From NCBI RefSeq assembly GCF_000826145.2, contig NZ_LN651335.1, positions 346,737-410,736 of the forward strand: a stretch of 64,000 nt of DNA, given 5' to 3'. Below are positions 1 through 9,375 of this stretch, piece by piece. Both the position numbers and the translations under genes were made by a program. Below the pieces are notes generated by a model. It saw only the letters and a program-made list of their open reading frames with translations. It searched no databases and had not been told where the DNA came from. How positions within the stretch are numbered: the first letter of the stretch is position 1; each line of letters starts with the position of its first letter. The DNA comes from Sporosarcina koreensis. Its GTDB lineage: Bacteria; Bacillota; Bacilli; Bacillales_A; Planococcaceae.

Positions 1-69
1 ATAATCTACACAATCTGAAAAATATGATAACATAGGAGATAATCAGTCGAAACTAGGGGGGATGGGGAA

Positions 70-1704
70 ATGGAACTTCTGAACAAAACGGTCGGAGCAG
101 TCTTGAGGGAGCAGGCGGGACGGTATCCGTTACAAGAGGCAATGGTATACCCCGAACGGCAGATCCGTCAGACATATTCCGAATTCGACAAAGAAACAGA
201 TCGTCTGGCAAAGGCATTCATGGGGATGGGTATCCAAAAAGGGGAGAATGTCGCCATCTGGTCAGACAACAAACCACAATGGCTGCTGAGTCAGTTTGCC
301 ACGGGAAAGATGGGGGCCGTCCTGGTCACAGTGAATACGAATTACCAGGCAGCGGAACTGAAGTACTTGCTGCAGCAATCCGAAGCGACAACACTGATTC
401 TCGATGAAGGCTTCAAGGGGACGGATTATCTGGAAATCCTCCGATCCATTTGTCCGTCTCTGCGGCAGTCCCACAGCAGCCGTGTTGAATGCAAAGAACT
501 TCCTCATCTGAAGCGCATCATCTTGATGACAGAGAAGAGTGAGCAGGGCATCTACAAATGGTCCGAATTTCTCCGCCATGCGGATTCCGTGGAGGACAGC
601 GAGCTGGAAGAGCGGCTCAATTCCCTGGATCCCGATGACGTCATCAATATTCAGTATACATCCGGAACGACAGGCTTTCCGAAAGGCGTCATGCTGACAC
701 ATAATAATGTCGTCAATAACGGCAGTATGATCGGCGGGACGATGAAGCTGACAAGTGAAGACAGCGTCTGCATCCCGGTTCCGTTCTTCCATTGTTTCGG
801 CTGCGTCCTCGGCACGCTGGCCGCAGTCACACACGGGGCAGCGATGGTCATCGTCGAGCAGTTCGACCCGCTCCGCGTCCTGCGGGCCGTTGAAGGCGAG
901 AGATGCACAGCACTCCATGGCGTCCCGACGATGTTCATCGCAGAGCTGAACCATCCCGACTTCAGCAAGTTCGATACCTCCTCCTTGAGGACCGGCATCA
1001 TGGCAGGCTCGACCTGTCCGATCGAAGTGATGAAACAGGTGATCGGGGATATGGGAGCGGATGAAATCACGATCTGTTACGGGCTGACGGAAGCATCGCC
1101 GGTCATTTCCCAGACGAAGACGGATGACCCGATTGAAAAGCGTGTGTCCACTGTCGGGAAGCCGCATCCGCACGTGGAAGTGAAGATTGTCGACCCGGTC
1201 ACAGGCGAGGAAATGGAGACCGGGGAAGCAGGCGAACTTTGCACGCGGGGCTACCATGTCATGAAAGGCTATTACAACAATCCTGAAGCGACCCGGGAAG
1301 TGATCGATGAAGACGGCTGGCTGCATACAGGGGATATCGCGAAGCTGGATGCGGATGGGTACCTTGATATCACCGGCCGTATCAAGGACATGGTGATCCG
1401 CGGAGGGGAGAATATCTACCCGCGGGAAATTGAAGAATTCCTATACACATGTCCCGGAGTAGCGGACGTGCAGGTCGTCGGTGTGCCGGATGAGAAATAC
1501 GGTGAAGAACTGATGGCCTGGATCATTCCGAAAGACGGAGTTGTTCTGGATGAGAAGGATATCCGTGCGTTTTGCAAAGGGGCCATCTCCTACCATAAGA
1601 TTCCTCGCTATATCCAGTTCACGGATGCGTATCCGATGACCGCATCGGGCAAGATACAGAAATTCAGACTGCGGGAGATGTCGCAGACAGCGGCCGCGGA
1701 CTGA
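70..1704 (+). CDS. AMP-binding acyl-CoA synthetase (YngI-like)
   Basis: This 544-residue protein is a member of the ANL superfamily, which activates a carboxylic acid to an acyl-adenylate and then to an acyl-CoA. The phosphate-binding motif YTSGTTGFPKG lies near residue 197, YGLTEASP near 337, and the GWLHTGD hinge region is followed by GRIKDMVIRGGENIYPREIEEF. The C-terminal catalytic lysine lies in TASGKIQK. Overall sequence and length resemble Bacillus subtilis YngI, a medium/long-chain fatty acid or branched acyl ligase. A GGGGGGATGGGG purine run precedes the ATG. The gene stands alone and ends at a strong hairpin. The exact substrate cannot be read from sequence. Confidence 0.9.
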   Translation: MELLNKTVGAVLREQAGRYPLQEAMVYPERQIRQTYSEFDKETDRLAKAFMGMGIQKGENVAIWSDNKPQWLLSQFATGKMGAVLVTVNTNYQAAELKYLLQQSEATTLILDEGFKGTDYLEILRSICPSLRQSHSSRVECKELPHLKRIILMTEKSEQGIYKWSEFLRHADSVEDSELEERLNSLDPDDVINIQYTSGTTGFPKGVMLTHNNVVNNGSMIGGTMKLTSEDSVCIPVPFFHCFGCVLGTLAAVTHGAAMVIVEQFDPLRVLRAVEGERCTALHGVPTMFIAELNHPDFSKFDTSSLRTGIMAGSTCPIEVMKQVIGDMGADEITICYGLTEASPVISQTKTDDPIEKRVSTVGKPHPHVEVKIVDPVTGEEMETGEAGELCTRGYHVMKGYYNNPEATREVIDEDGWLHTGDIAKLDADGYLDITGRIKDMVIRGGENIYPREIEEFLYTCPGVADVQVVGVPDEKYGEELMAWIIPKDGVVLDEKDIRAFCKGAISYHKIPRYIQFTDAYPMTASGKIQKFRLREMSQTAAAD

Positions 1705-1709
1705 ACATG

Positions 1710-1740
1710 AAAACGCATGCCCGTCACGGGCATGCGTTTT
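1710..1740. terminator. bidirectional terminator between convergent genes
   Basis: A 14-bp perfect stem (AAAACGCATGCCCG paired with CGGGCATGCGTTTT) has a 3-nt loop and T runs on both sides. It separates the acyl-CoA synthetase from the convergent DUF2188 gene. Confidence 0.85.
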
Positions 1741-1746
1741 CTGTAC

Positions 1747-2112
1747 TCACTTGTACAGTGTGTCCTCTTCCGTTCCGTCCGCGTGGTAGATCGTCAGGAT
1801 CCCTTCATGATCCGTTACGTACGGTTTCGCTCTGTCCAGCAGATCTTTTTTCGAAGTTTCCCGGTATATGACGGACGAACTGTCTTTCTTCGTGAGCACC
1901 CAGTCATCGTTATCGGTCTTCGCCTCGAAATGAGGTCTGTCGCCCGGATCACCTTCAATTGTTTCACGTGCCTGTGCTAAACCGATGGAAATGGCACGGC
2001 CTTCCGAGTATCCTTCCCGCAGCAGCGCATTCGCGACCTCGATCGCTTTGTTGCGCACTTCGGGAGTTTCGTTCTTGAACGTGGCCGGGTAGTCATCTTT
2101 TGTCCAAGGCAT
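1747..2112 (-). CDS. YdaT-like DUF2188 protein
   Basis: This is a 121-residue soluble protein of unknown biochemical role. The N-terminal third (MPWTKDDYPATFKN...VRNKAIEVANALLREGYSEGRAI) resembles the ChaB-like segment of B. subtilis YdaT. The C-terminal half (NDDWVLTKKDSSSVIYRETSKKDLLDRAKPY...GILTIYHADG) has the DUF2188 pattern. The frame stays open upstream, but the ATG at 2112 sits behind AGGAGG and follows the deaminase stop by one base, so the two genes look translationally coupled. YdaT in B. subtilis belongs to the general stress regulon; whether that applies here is inference. Confidence 0.8.
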   Translation of the reverse strand: MPWTKDDYPATFKNETPEVRNKAIEVANALLREGYSEGRAISIGLAQARETIEGDPGDRPHFEAKTDNDDWVLTKKDSSSVIYRETSKKDLLDRAKPYVTDHEGILTIYHADGTEEDTLYK

Positions 2113-2113
2113 G

Positions 2114-2620
2114 TCAAGCACCTCCTGACGGGTTTTGCGGCATCTCTGCAGCTGCGCCGCCGCGGCTGTTGGCTGCCGCTTCAAATGGTTCCAGCCGATG
2201 CGGTGTTTCCATATACATGAAGGGAACATCCCGCAGCGGGCCCGGTTTTTCGCGGTCACTGTAGAAATTCCTGGTCTTATCCTCTGTCGGCAGGACTTCC
2301 ATTGCCTCCTGCTTGCTGCAGGCGTAGTAGATCTCACCGATCTTGGCCTGATAGGAAGCGGCAAGGCACATCGGACACGGCTCCCCGCTTGCGTAGAGGA
2401 TCGTATTGGACAAGTCTGTCGAAGCGATGACCCTGCATGCTTCGCGGATGGCCGCCATCTCTGCATGGGCGGACGGGTCATGATCACCTTCCACGGTATT
2501 GACCCCGCTTGCGATGATTTCTCCATCGCGGACGATGACAGCGCCGTAAGGACCTCCACCTTCGAATACACTGCCTTTAGCAAGACGGACTGCTTCATTC
2601 AAAAAACGTTCGTGATCCAT
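2114..2620 (-). CDS. nucleoside/guanine deaminase family protein
   Basis: This 168-residue protein belongs to the cytidine/deoxycytidylate deaminase superfamily and is close in pattern to guanine deaminase GuaD. The zinc site is visible as HAEMAAI (His ligand and proton-shuttle Glu) and EPCPMCL (two Cys ligands). The likely reaction is hydrolytic deamination of guanine or a related base. AAGGAGG lies seven bases from the ATG at 2620; an in-frame ATG three bases upstream is also possible. The C-terminus has a glycine/alanine-rich tail (NSRGGAAAEMPQNPSGGA) unlike GuaD, so substrate assignment is only moderately secure. It is followed immediately by the DUF2188 gene. Confidence 0.8.
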   Translation of the reverse strand: MDHERFLNEAVRLAKGSVFEGGGPYGAVIVRDGEIIASGVNTVEGDHDPSAHAEMAAIREACRVIASTDLSNTILYASGEPCPMCLAASYQAKIGEIYYACSKQEAMEVLPTEDKTRNFYSDREKPGPLRDVPFMYMETPHRLEPFEAAANSRGGAAAEMPQNPSGGA

Positions 2621-2771
2621 CATGATGCCTCCTTGTCGATTTGGGACGATTTCCCGGGAAATAAAACGAAAATAGGGATAGCACAATTACAGGTACTTGC
2701 TTATAATGAATCTGACCGGCGGCTGATGAAAACGCTTCCGGGAAAAATACAGAATATAAGGGGGATTTCAA

Positions 2772-4256
2772 ATGTCAGCGGATACGTATAAATTGATAGC
2801 GATCATCGCATATATGGCTGCGATGGTTTTCATCGGCTGGTATGCATTCCGCCGTACGTCCAACTTGACGGACTATATGCTCGGCGGCCGTTCACTCGGA
2901 CCGGCAGTCACTGCGCTCAGTGCCGGAGCTGCGGACATGTCCGGCTGGCTCCTGCTGGGACTGCCCGGTGCCATCTTCGACAAGGGTCTTGTCGAAATAT
3001 GGATTGCGATCGGACTGACAACAGGTGCCTATCTGAACTGGTTCTTCGTTGCACCGCGTCTCCGGGTCTATACCCAAGTTACGAATGATTCAATCACGAT
3101 CCCAAGTTTTCTTGAGAACCGTCTGAAAGACAAGTCGAGACTCCTGCGTATCGCATCAGGACTTATTATCCTAGTATTTTTCACATTCTATGTCTCTTCA
3201 GGGATGGTGGCGGGCGGAAAGTTCTTCCTCAGCTCATTCGGACTGGACTATCACCTCGGTCTGATCATCGTCTCGATCGTCGTTGTCGGCTATACGCTGT
3301 TCGGCGGTTTCCTCGCCGTCAGCTACACGGATTTCGTCCAGGGACTCATCATGTTCTTAGCACTTATTCTCGTTCCTGTCGTTGCGGTGTTCATCACTGG
3401 CGGGCTTCCTGATACGGCCGCGTCCATCAAAGAAGTCAATCCGAACATGCTCAGTCTTGTCAAAGGAGCTACTGTTCTCGGTGTCATCTCGTCACTGGCG
3501 TGGGGGCTCGGGTACTTCGGCCAGCCGCATATCATCGTGCGCTTCATGGCCATCAAGTCCGTCAAGGAAACGAAATCCGCACGCCGGATCGGGATCGGCT
3601 GGATGATCCTGAGCCTTGCCGGTGCCGTGGCGACTGCGCTTGTCGGGGTTGCGTACTATCAGCAGAACCCGGGTGAAACACTGGTCGATTCCGAAACGAT
3701 CTTCATCGCCATCGGTCAGATCATCTTCCATCCGTTCATCGCCGGGATCATGCTTGCGGCGGTACTGGCTGCGGTCATGAGTACGATCTCTTCCCAGCTG
3801 ATTGTCACGTCATCCGCACTGATCGAGGATCTGTACAAAGCGGTCATCAAGACGGACGGCACCGATAAGCAATATGTGTTCCTCGGCCGCATGGCTGTAC
3901 TGGTCGTATCAATCATTGCGATGATCCTCGCATGGCCGAACAACGAATCCATCCTGAAGCTCGTTTCCTTCGCCTGGGCAGGGTTCGGCGGCGCGTTCGG
4001 CCCGATCATCCTGCTTTCGCTCTACTGGCGCAAACTGACGGCGAAAGGTGCACTGTTCGGGATGGTGTCGGGGGCGGTCGTCGTATTCGTCTGGGGCAAT
4101 ATCGAATCATTGACCGGCACGCTCTATGAAATCGTTCCGGGATTCATCGTCTGCCTGCTCGTCACATATTTCGTGAGTCTTGCGACATATAAAGAAAACA
4201 AGGAAATCCAGCGTGAGTTCACCGAGTCAGTTGACATGCTGAAGCGGGAACGCTGA
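2772..4256 (+). CDS. putP: sodium/proline symporter (PutP/OpuE family)
   Basis: This 494-residue integral membrane protein of the sodium:solute symporter family has about 12-13 hydrophobic segments. The N-terminal YMLGGRSLGPAVTALSAGAADMSGWLLLGLPGA segment is diagnostic of PutP/OpuE proline carriers, and the TISSQLIVTSSALIEDLYK segment near residue 340 is the conserved Na+-site helix. It imports L-proline with Na+, either as a nutrient or as an osmoprotectant. No put catabolic genes are adjacent, so an osmotic (OpuE-like) role is as likely as a catabolic one. It starts behind AAGGGGG and ends at a hairpin. Confidence 0.9.
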   Translation: MSADTYKLIAIIAYMAAMVFIGWYAFRRTSNLTDYMLGGRSLGPAVTALSAGAADMSGWLLLGLPGAIFDKGLVEIWIAIGLTTGAYLNWFFVAPRLRVYTQVTNDSITIPSFLENRLKDKSRLLRIASGLIILVFFTFYVSSGMVAGGKFFLSSFGLDYHLGLIIVSIVVVGYTLFGGFLAVSYTDFVQGLIMFLALILVPVVAVFITGGLPDTAASIKEVNPNMLSLVKGATVLGVISSLAWGLGYFGQPHIIVRFMAIKSVKETKSARRIGIGWMILSLAGAVATALVGVAYYQQNPGETLVDSETIFIAIGQIIFHPFIAGIMLAAVLAAVMSTISSQLIVTSSALIEDLYKAVIKTDGTDKQYVFLGRMAVLVVSIIAMILAWPNNESILKLVSFAWAGFGGAFGPIILLSLYWRKLTAKGALFGMVSGAVVVFVWGNIESLTGTLYEIVPGFIVCLLVTYFVSLATYKENKEIQREFTESVDMLKRER

Positions 4257-4267
4257 GCATACCAAAC

Positions 4268-4295
4268 GCCGTCCGGCCAGCCGGGCGGCATTTTT
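4268..4295 (+). terminator. terminator after putP
   Basis: GCCGTCCGG pairs with CCGGGCGGC (one G-U) around a 4-nt loop, followed by ATTTTT. Confidence 0.85.
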
Positions 4296-4341
4296 ATATG
4301 GCTTCCGTCAGTCTGTCCTGTATGATGGTGGAAAAGGGGGA

Positions 4342-5037
4342 ATGGCGATGAAGCTCGACCATGCAGTATGGTTCACCGAGAGAACACCGGACACGGTTGC
4401 CGGTCAATACGAAGGGACGTACCGGGGCGGCAGCCATGAGAAATGGGGCACCTATAATGCGCTGAAGTATTTGCAGAACGGCTACATCGAATGGCTGGCA
4501 GTGGAAGATCCGGAAACAGCGGGCCAGTCCGGCAATCCGCTCGTCAGGCTGCTGCTCCATGACTTGGCAGCCTACGGTGAAGGCTGGGGGACACTGTGCT
4601 TTTCAACCGACGGAATCGATCAGCTCGACGCACGTCTGACAACTGCGGGGTTCAAGACATCCGGTGTTCTGAATGCGTCCCGGAAAAGTACAGCGGGCAG
4701 CCTGAAAAAATGGAAGCTGCTGTTCATAGAGGAATCCTATACGGATAAGCTGCCGTTTCCGTTTTTCATCCAATGGGAAGAGGATGAAGAGACACGGCGC
4801 AATGTCCTCATGGAAGAAGGATTCCTCGGGGAGACCGGTGCTTCCGAACGGATTGAAGAGTGCGTGCTTGAGACGGATGATCCGCAGGCCGCTATCGGAA
4901 ACTGGTGCCGCCTGCTTGATGTCCGGCCGGATACGGTTGACAGTTTCCTGCTTGGCAACATTCGTTTCCGGTTTCAGGAGGCGGCTGGACCGCGTCACCG
5001 ACTGACCGCAGTGACAACGGGTCATACTGAATCTTGA
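4342..5037 (+). CDS. VOC-superfamily glyoxalase-like protein
   Basis: This 231-residue protein opens with KLDHAVWFTERTPDTVA, the first strand typical of a glyoxalase-like (VOC) domain. A second halved unit (ERIEECVLETDDPQAAIGNWCRLLDV) follows near residue 170. Such proteins are metal-dependent isomerases, dioxygenases or resistance factors; no substrate can be assigned. The start could be the ATG at 4342 or at 4348; AAAGGGGG precedes both. It lies 27 bases upstream of hflX in the same direction and may be cotranscribed with it. Confidence 0.7.
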   Translation: MAMKLDHAVWFTERTPDTVAGQYEGTYRGGSHEKWGTYNALKYLQNGYIEWLAVEDPETAGQSGNPLVRLLLHDLAAYGEGWGTLCFSTDGIDQLDARLTTAGFKTSGVLNASRKSTAGSLKKWKLLFIEESYTDKLPFPFFIQWEEDEETRRNVLMEEGFLGETGASERIEECVLETDDPQAAIGNWCRLLDVRPDTVDSFLLGNIRFRFQEAAGPRHRLTAVTTGHTES

Positions 5038-5064
5038 ATGCAATCATGAAAGTGAGGGAACAGC

Positions 5065-6348
5065 ATGGACGAATTGGAATGGCTGGAGGAAACCGCATTA
5101 CTGGTCGGCGTGGAAGAGCAGCAGGACGACCACTTCGCCTATGAAATGGAAGAACTCGCCAACTTGGCGGAAGCTGTCGGCGTGCGTGTCATCGGGCGTG
5201 TGGAACAGAAGCTGGAGAGGAAGCACCCGACAAGTTACATCGGCAAAGGGAAGATCGAGGAAGTGAAACGTGCGGCTGAAACGATGGATGCCAATCTCAT
5301 CATCTTCAATGATGAGCTGTCGCCATCCCAGCTGCGCAACCTGGAGCGGGACATCGAAGTGAAGATCATCGACCGGACGATGCTCATCCTCGATATCTTT
5401 GCGCGGCGTGCAAGGACACGGGAGGCCCGCATGCAGGTGGAACTTGCAGAGCTGCAGTATACGCTGCCCCGTCTGGTCGGTCTGCGTGCATCACTCAGCC
5501 GTCAGGGCGGCGGGACAGGCGGCGGATTCCAGAACAAAGGGGCCGGTGAAACGAAGCTGGAGCTGGACCGCCGGAAGATCGAAGAGCAGATCTCGAAGCT
5601 CGGGAAGGAACTGGAGACGATGAAACAGCATCGGACGATCCAGCGGCAGCAGCGTGTCCGCAGCGGGACGCCTGTCGTATCGATCGTCGGGTATACGAAC
5701 GCGGGAAAATCGACGCTCATGAACCGGATGCTCGCCATGGCGGAAGGGGATCAGGCGAAGAAGGTGCTTGAAAAAGACATGCTGTTCGCTACCTTGGATA
5801 CCTCGGTCCGGAAACTGACGCTGCCCGATCATAAGTCGTTCATCCTGACAGATACGGTCGGATTCGTCTCCAAACTGCCGCATCATCTCGTCAAGGCGTT
5901 CCGATCGACATTGGAGGAAGCGAGGGAAGCGGATCTGCTGCTGCATGTCGTCGATGTCTCGAATCCTGAATATCGTCATATGATCGACGTGACGAATGAG
6001 ACATTGGAAGCGGTAGGTGTGGAAGATGTCCCTGTCCTGTATGTCTATAACAAGGCGGATCAGGCGGAAGGATTAAGCTATCCGCGGGTGCAGGATGACC
6101 AGATCTGGCTGTCCGCCAAAACAGGGGACGGGATGCACGAACTTACCGGACTGATCGAAAAGAAAGTGTACGAGCGGTATTCGGTGTGTAAAGTCCTCAT
6201 TCCGTTCGATCGCGGGGATCTCGTCGCTTATCTGAATGACTTTGCAAACGTGAAAGACACGGACTATGAAGAGAACGGGACGCTGCTGACTGTCGAAATG
6301 GAGGAGCGGGAGCGGAAAAAGTTCAATCCATATATGATCAGCCATTGA
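5065..6348 (+). CDS. hflX: ribosome-associated GTPase HflX
   Basis: This is a 427-residue GTPase that binds the ribosome and, in characterised bacteria, splits stalled or stressed 70S ribosomes. The HflX N-terminal domain contains PTSYIGKGKIEEVK and LSPSQLRNLE, followed by the glycine-rich GGGTGGGFQNKGAGETKLELDRR linker near residue 150. The GTPase domain shows G1 GYTNAGKST, G3 DTVGF and G4 YNKAD. The length is normal for the family. The start is an ATG behind GAGGGAACAGC. A very strong convergent terminator follows. Confidence 0.95.
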   Translation: MDELEWLEETALLVGVEEQQDDHFAYEMEELANLAEAVGVRVIGRVEQKLERKHPTSYIGKGKIEEVKRAAETMDANLIIFNDELSPSQLRNLERDIEVKIIDRTMLILDIFARRARTREARMQVELAELQYTLPRLVGLRASLSRQGGGTGGGFQNKGAGETKLELDRRKIEEQISKLGKELETMKQHRTIQRQQRVRSGTPVVSIVGYTNAGKSTLMNRMLAMAEGDQAKKVLEKDMLFATLDTSVRKLTLPDHKSFILTDTVGFVSKLPHHLVKAFRSTLEEAREADLLLHVVDVSNPEYRHMIDVTNETLEAVGVEDVPVLYVYNKADQAEGLSYPRVQDDQIWLSAKTGDGMHELTGLIEKKVYERYSVCKVLIPFDRGDLVAYLNDFANVKDTDYEENGTLLTVEMEERERKKFNPYMISH

Positions 6349-6352
6349 CGGC

Positions 6353-6394
6353 AAAAGAACGGCAGCGCGGAATTCCGCGCTGCCGTTCTTTTTT
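6353..6394. terminator. bidirectional terminator, hflX / ABC exporter
   Basis: The hairpin core is the 24-bp perfect palindrome at 6361-6384, extended by AAAAGAAC on the left and GTTCTTTTTT on the right. It serves both converging genes. Confidence 0.9.
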
Positions 6395-6446
6395 CTATAA
6401 GAGAAAGGGGGGTGGGATAGTTCTAGTATGCCCGCTTCCGCCAGCC

Positions 6447-8165
6447 TTAAACCTCATTGAACTGATTTGCGTGCAGCCGGGCGAAAATCCCGTTCTTGTT
6501 CACGAGTTCAGCATACCCGCCGTCTTCGGCGATGCCGTCCGGTGTCACGACGACGACGCGGTCCGCATCGCGGATTGTCGCAAGGCGGTGGGCGATGACC
6601 AGTGTCGTACGGTTCTCGGACAGCTCCGCGAGGGATTCCTGGATGATCCGTTCCGTTTCCGTATCGAGGGCGGACGTCGCTTCATCCAAAATGAGGATCG
6701 GTGGGTTCTTCAAAAACATCCTCGCGATTGCGAGCCGCTGTTTCTGGCCGCCGGATAATTTAAGTCCCCGTTCGCCGATTTGGGTTTCATACCCTTCCGG
6801 CAGGCCGGCGACAAAGTCCTCCAGGTGGGCACGGCGTGCTGCTTCGTAGATCGCCTCATCTGGTGCGGACAGATCACCGTATGCGATATTCTCTTTGACA
6901 GTGCCCGTGAACAGGAACACATCCTGCTGAACGATGCCGATCTGCCGGCGGAGCGACCGCTGGGTCATGTCGCGGACGTCGATGCCGTCGATGGTGATCT
7001 GACCGGCATCGACATCATAGAACCGCGGGATGAGGGAGCAGATGGTCGTTTTCCCCGCACCCGACGGACCGACGAACGCAATCGTCTGTCCGGAACGGAT
7101 GGACAGGTTCAGATGGTTGAGCACCGGCTTGCCGGCATCATAGCCGAAAGTGACGTCGCGCAGTTCGATGTCCCCGCGCAAATGGGGCACGGCCACAGCA
7201 TCCTTCCGGTCGTTGATCTCCGGTGCTTGGTTCAGCAGCTGCCGGAACCGGCTGAACCCGGCCATGCCCTTAGGATACATCTCAAGGAGCGCACTGATCT
7301 TGTCGATCGGTTTGATGAGGATGTTGATGAACAAGATGAAGCTGACCAGTTCTCCGATCGTCAGCTTGTCCTGGAACGTGAACCAGGCACCGACGACGAG
7401 GATGATCAGGGTGACGAGCCGCGTCATCATATAGATGGAAGACGTCGTCCAGGCCATGACATGGTAGGCGACAAGTTTCGCCATCCGGAAATTGCCGTTG
7501 TCCCGGCGGAATCTCGAAAGCTCGAAATCTTCATTCGTGAACGATTTGACAACACGGGAACCCGACACCGAGTCTTCCACACGGCCGTTCACTTCGGCGA
7601 TCTTGCCGTACATGTTGAGCCAGGCGGCGTTCATCCGTTTGTTGCAGAATGCGATCACCACGATCAGCACAGGCACCATGACGATGGCAATCAATGCAAG
7701 CTGAGGGTTGATGGTGTACATGATACCGAATGCCCCGATGACCGTCATGACGGCGATGAAGGCATCTTCAGGCCCATGATGGGCGAGTTCGCCGATATCG
7801 AACAGGTCAGTCGTGATCCGTGTCATGATGTGACCGGTCTTCGTGTTGTCGAAAAACCGGAACGACTGCCGCTGGACGTGGGTGAACAATTCCTCGCGCA
7901 TATCGGTTTCGATGTTGATGCCGAGCTTATGCCCGAGATAGCTGACGATATACTGCAGGAACGTACTGAACAGATAGACCGCCAGCAGCAGAATGCTCGT
8001 CGTGACGATGAGCCCCCAGTCGCCTTCCGGCAGCAGTTTGTCGATGAACCACTGGACAGCGACAGGAAACGCGAGCTCGAGAAGCGCCACAAAGACGGCA
8101 CTTGAAAAGTCGATGATGAACAGCCGCTGATGCGGTTTGTAATAGGAGAAAAATTGTTTGAGCAT
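6447..8165 (-). CDS. ABC exporter half-transporter (YgaD-like)
   Basis: This 572-residue fused permease-ATPase has an N-terminal six-helix type IV exporter domain (about residues 1-310) and a C-terminal nucleotide-binding domain. The ATPase shows Walker A GPSGAGKTT, signature LSGGQKQR, and Walker B with the catalytic Glu in ILILDEATSALD. It is expected to work as a homodimer, exporting a lipid or drug-like substrate. The sequence resembles B. subtilis YgaD throughout. The ATG at 8165 is preferred because AAAGG lies nine bases before it; the ATG at 8174 would abut the SD. The substrate is unknown. Confidence 0.9.
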   Translation of the reverse strand: MLKQFFSYYKPHQRLFIIDFSSAVFVALLELAFPVAVQWFIDKLLPEGDWGLIVTTSILLLAVYLFSTFLQYIVSYLGHKLGINIETDMREELFTHVQRQSFRFFDNTKTGHIMTRITTDLFDIGELAHHGPEDAFIAVMTVIGAFGIMYTINPQLALIAIVMVPVLIVVIAFCNKRMNAAWLNMYGKIAEVNGRVEDSVSGSRVVKSFTNEDFELSRFRRDNGNFRMAKLVAYHVMAWTTSSIYMMTRLVTLIILVVGAWFTFQDKLTIGELVSFILFINILIKPIDKISALLEMYPKGMAGFSRFRQLLNQAPEINDRKDAVAVPHLRGDIELRDVTFGYDAGKPVLNHLNLSIRSGQTIAFVGPSGAGKTTICSLIPRFYDVDAGQITIDGIDVRDMTQRSLRRQIGIVQQDVFLFTGTVKENIAYGDLSAPDEAIYEAARRAHLEDFVAGLPEGYETQIGERGLKLSGGQKQRLAIARMFLKNPPILILDEATSALDTETERIIQESLAELSENRTTLVIAHRLATIRDADRVVVVTPDGIAEDGGYAELVNKNGIFARLHANQFNEV

Positions 8166-8380
8166 GATGTCCATCCTTTACTGTGATGTCTGGGTAAGTA
8201 TACAGGAATCGGTAGAAAAGTTCGATAAAAATAGTCGGGAGACCAATATGGGGGACTTTGGATGCGAAAGTAAAGCTGGAGGAAAAGTTGGAATCTCGAT
8301 AAATTCGACAAATTATGAAACTAACTGAGCTATAGTCAGTAAGAATAGACAGAGTGAAAAAGTGAAGAGGAGACGAGACT

Positions 8381-9250
8381 ATGAAAAACTTGTTAAAAGG
8401 GACAGCAGCCACACTGTTGGCATTGACACTTGCGGCCTGCGGATCAGATGATACACCGAAGACGGAAAGCGGTGCTTCTGCAGAAACGGGCGCAAAAACG
8501 GAATCCGCAGAAACGAATGGAAATCAGATGACAACCAAGGAAGTCTATCAGAAAGCGGTCGATGCGTCGGAGACGATCGAAAGCCTTCACGGACAGATCA
8601 CGATCGATCAGAACATGAAAGTCGTGGATGATGACTCCATGCGTGCGAAAAATAAGATCTCACTCGATATGGACGTCATCACGGACCCTATGAAACTCCA
8701 CCAGGTCATGAAAATGGACGGCGGCCCCGACGCAGCTGCGACGATGGAAATGTATGCGCAGGACGGTGAACTGTATCTGCAGACGGATGATATGGAAGGG
8801 CAGTGGATGAGCATCCCCGCAGACATGCACGATGAAATACTTGATGGACTGGACAGCTCCAACGCCATGCTTGAACTGAGTCTTTTCCAGGAGTTCGACG
8901 ATAAGTTCACGATGGAGGAAAAAGAGGATCAGTATGTGATGCACTTCTCGGCCGCGGGCGAGGAATTCAGCGATCTGCTGAAAGAGCTGATGGAACAGGA
9001 CACTGCAGAAGCGACTGATGGAGAAGTCGGGGATATCGATGTGAAAAAGATTGAACTGACTGTGTATCTCGACAAAGAGACGTATTATACAGATTCGTAT
9101 GATCTGAAACTTGATGCAATCATGGATATCGAGGGGTACCGGACGGTCGTCCTCCAGACGGTATCCGGTGATGTAACGGAAATCAATGAAGTGGAGCCGT
9201 TTGACATACCGGAGGAGATCCGTACTAATGCCGTGTCGATGGGTAAATGA
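8381..9250 (+). CDS. DUF6612-like secreted lipoprotein
   Basis: This 289-residue protein has a lipoprotein signal peptide (KNLLKGTAATLLALTLAAC, lipobox LAAC) and an acidic, serine- and threonine-rich spacer of about 30 residues. A beta-rich domain follows, containing SIESLHGQITIDQN-like and YLQTDDMEGQWMSIP segments. The pattern resembles DUF6612/LppX-LprG-like lipoproteins, which can hold hydrophobic molecules; function is not established here. AGAGGAGACGAGACT precedes the ATG. It is transcribed away from the ABC exporter, and its terminator ends before the Fur-regulated operon. Confidence 0.65.
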   Translation: MKNLLKGTAATLLALTLAACGSDDTPKTESGASAETGAKTESAETNGNQMTTKEVYQKAVDASETIESLHGQITIDQNMKVVDDDSMRAKNKISLDMDVITDPMKLHQVMKMDGGPDAAATMEMYAQDGELYLQTDDMEGQWMSIPADMHDEILDGLDSSNAMLELSLFQEFDDKFTMEEKEDQYVMHFSAAGEEFSDLLKELMEQDTAEATDGEVGDIDVKKIELTVYLDKETYYTDSYDLKLDAIMDIEGYRTVVLQTVSGDVTEINEVEPFDIPEEIRTNAVSMGK

Positions 9251-9306
9251 TTGAAGGGAGATCTTCTCGGTTGCAGAGACCGAAGGAGGGAACCATGATA
9301 CCAAGA

Positions 9307-9349
9307 CTGTGCCGGATGGCCGCCAAAGAGGCGCCGGCGCAGTTTTTTT
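9307..9349 (+). terminator. terminator after lipoprotein gene
   Basis: CTGTGCCGG pairs with CCGGCGCAG (one G-U) and is followed by seven T residues. Confidence 0.8.
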
Positions 9350-9375
9350 CCGTTCACGATCAGTAGGGATGCAAG

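Noticed and set aside
262..1326. Long minus-strand open frame (354 codons)
   Set aside because: It is antisense to a clear acyl-CoA synthetase, has no SD and no recognisable domain; an artefact of high GC third positions.
1747..2598. 283-codon version of the DUF2188 gene
   Set aside because: The upstream 162 codons lie out of frame within the deaminase gene; the ATG at 2112 with AGGAGG explains the conserved protein.
6780..8105. 441-codon plus-strand open frame
   Set aside because: It is antisense to the ABC exporter; the Asp/Arg/His-rich translation has no domain.
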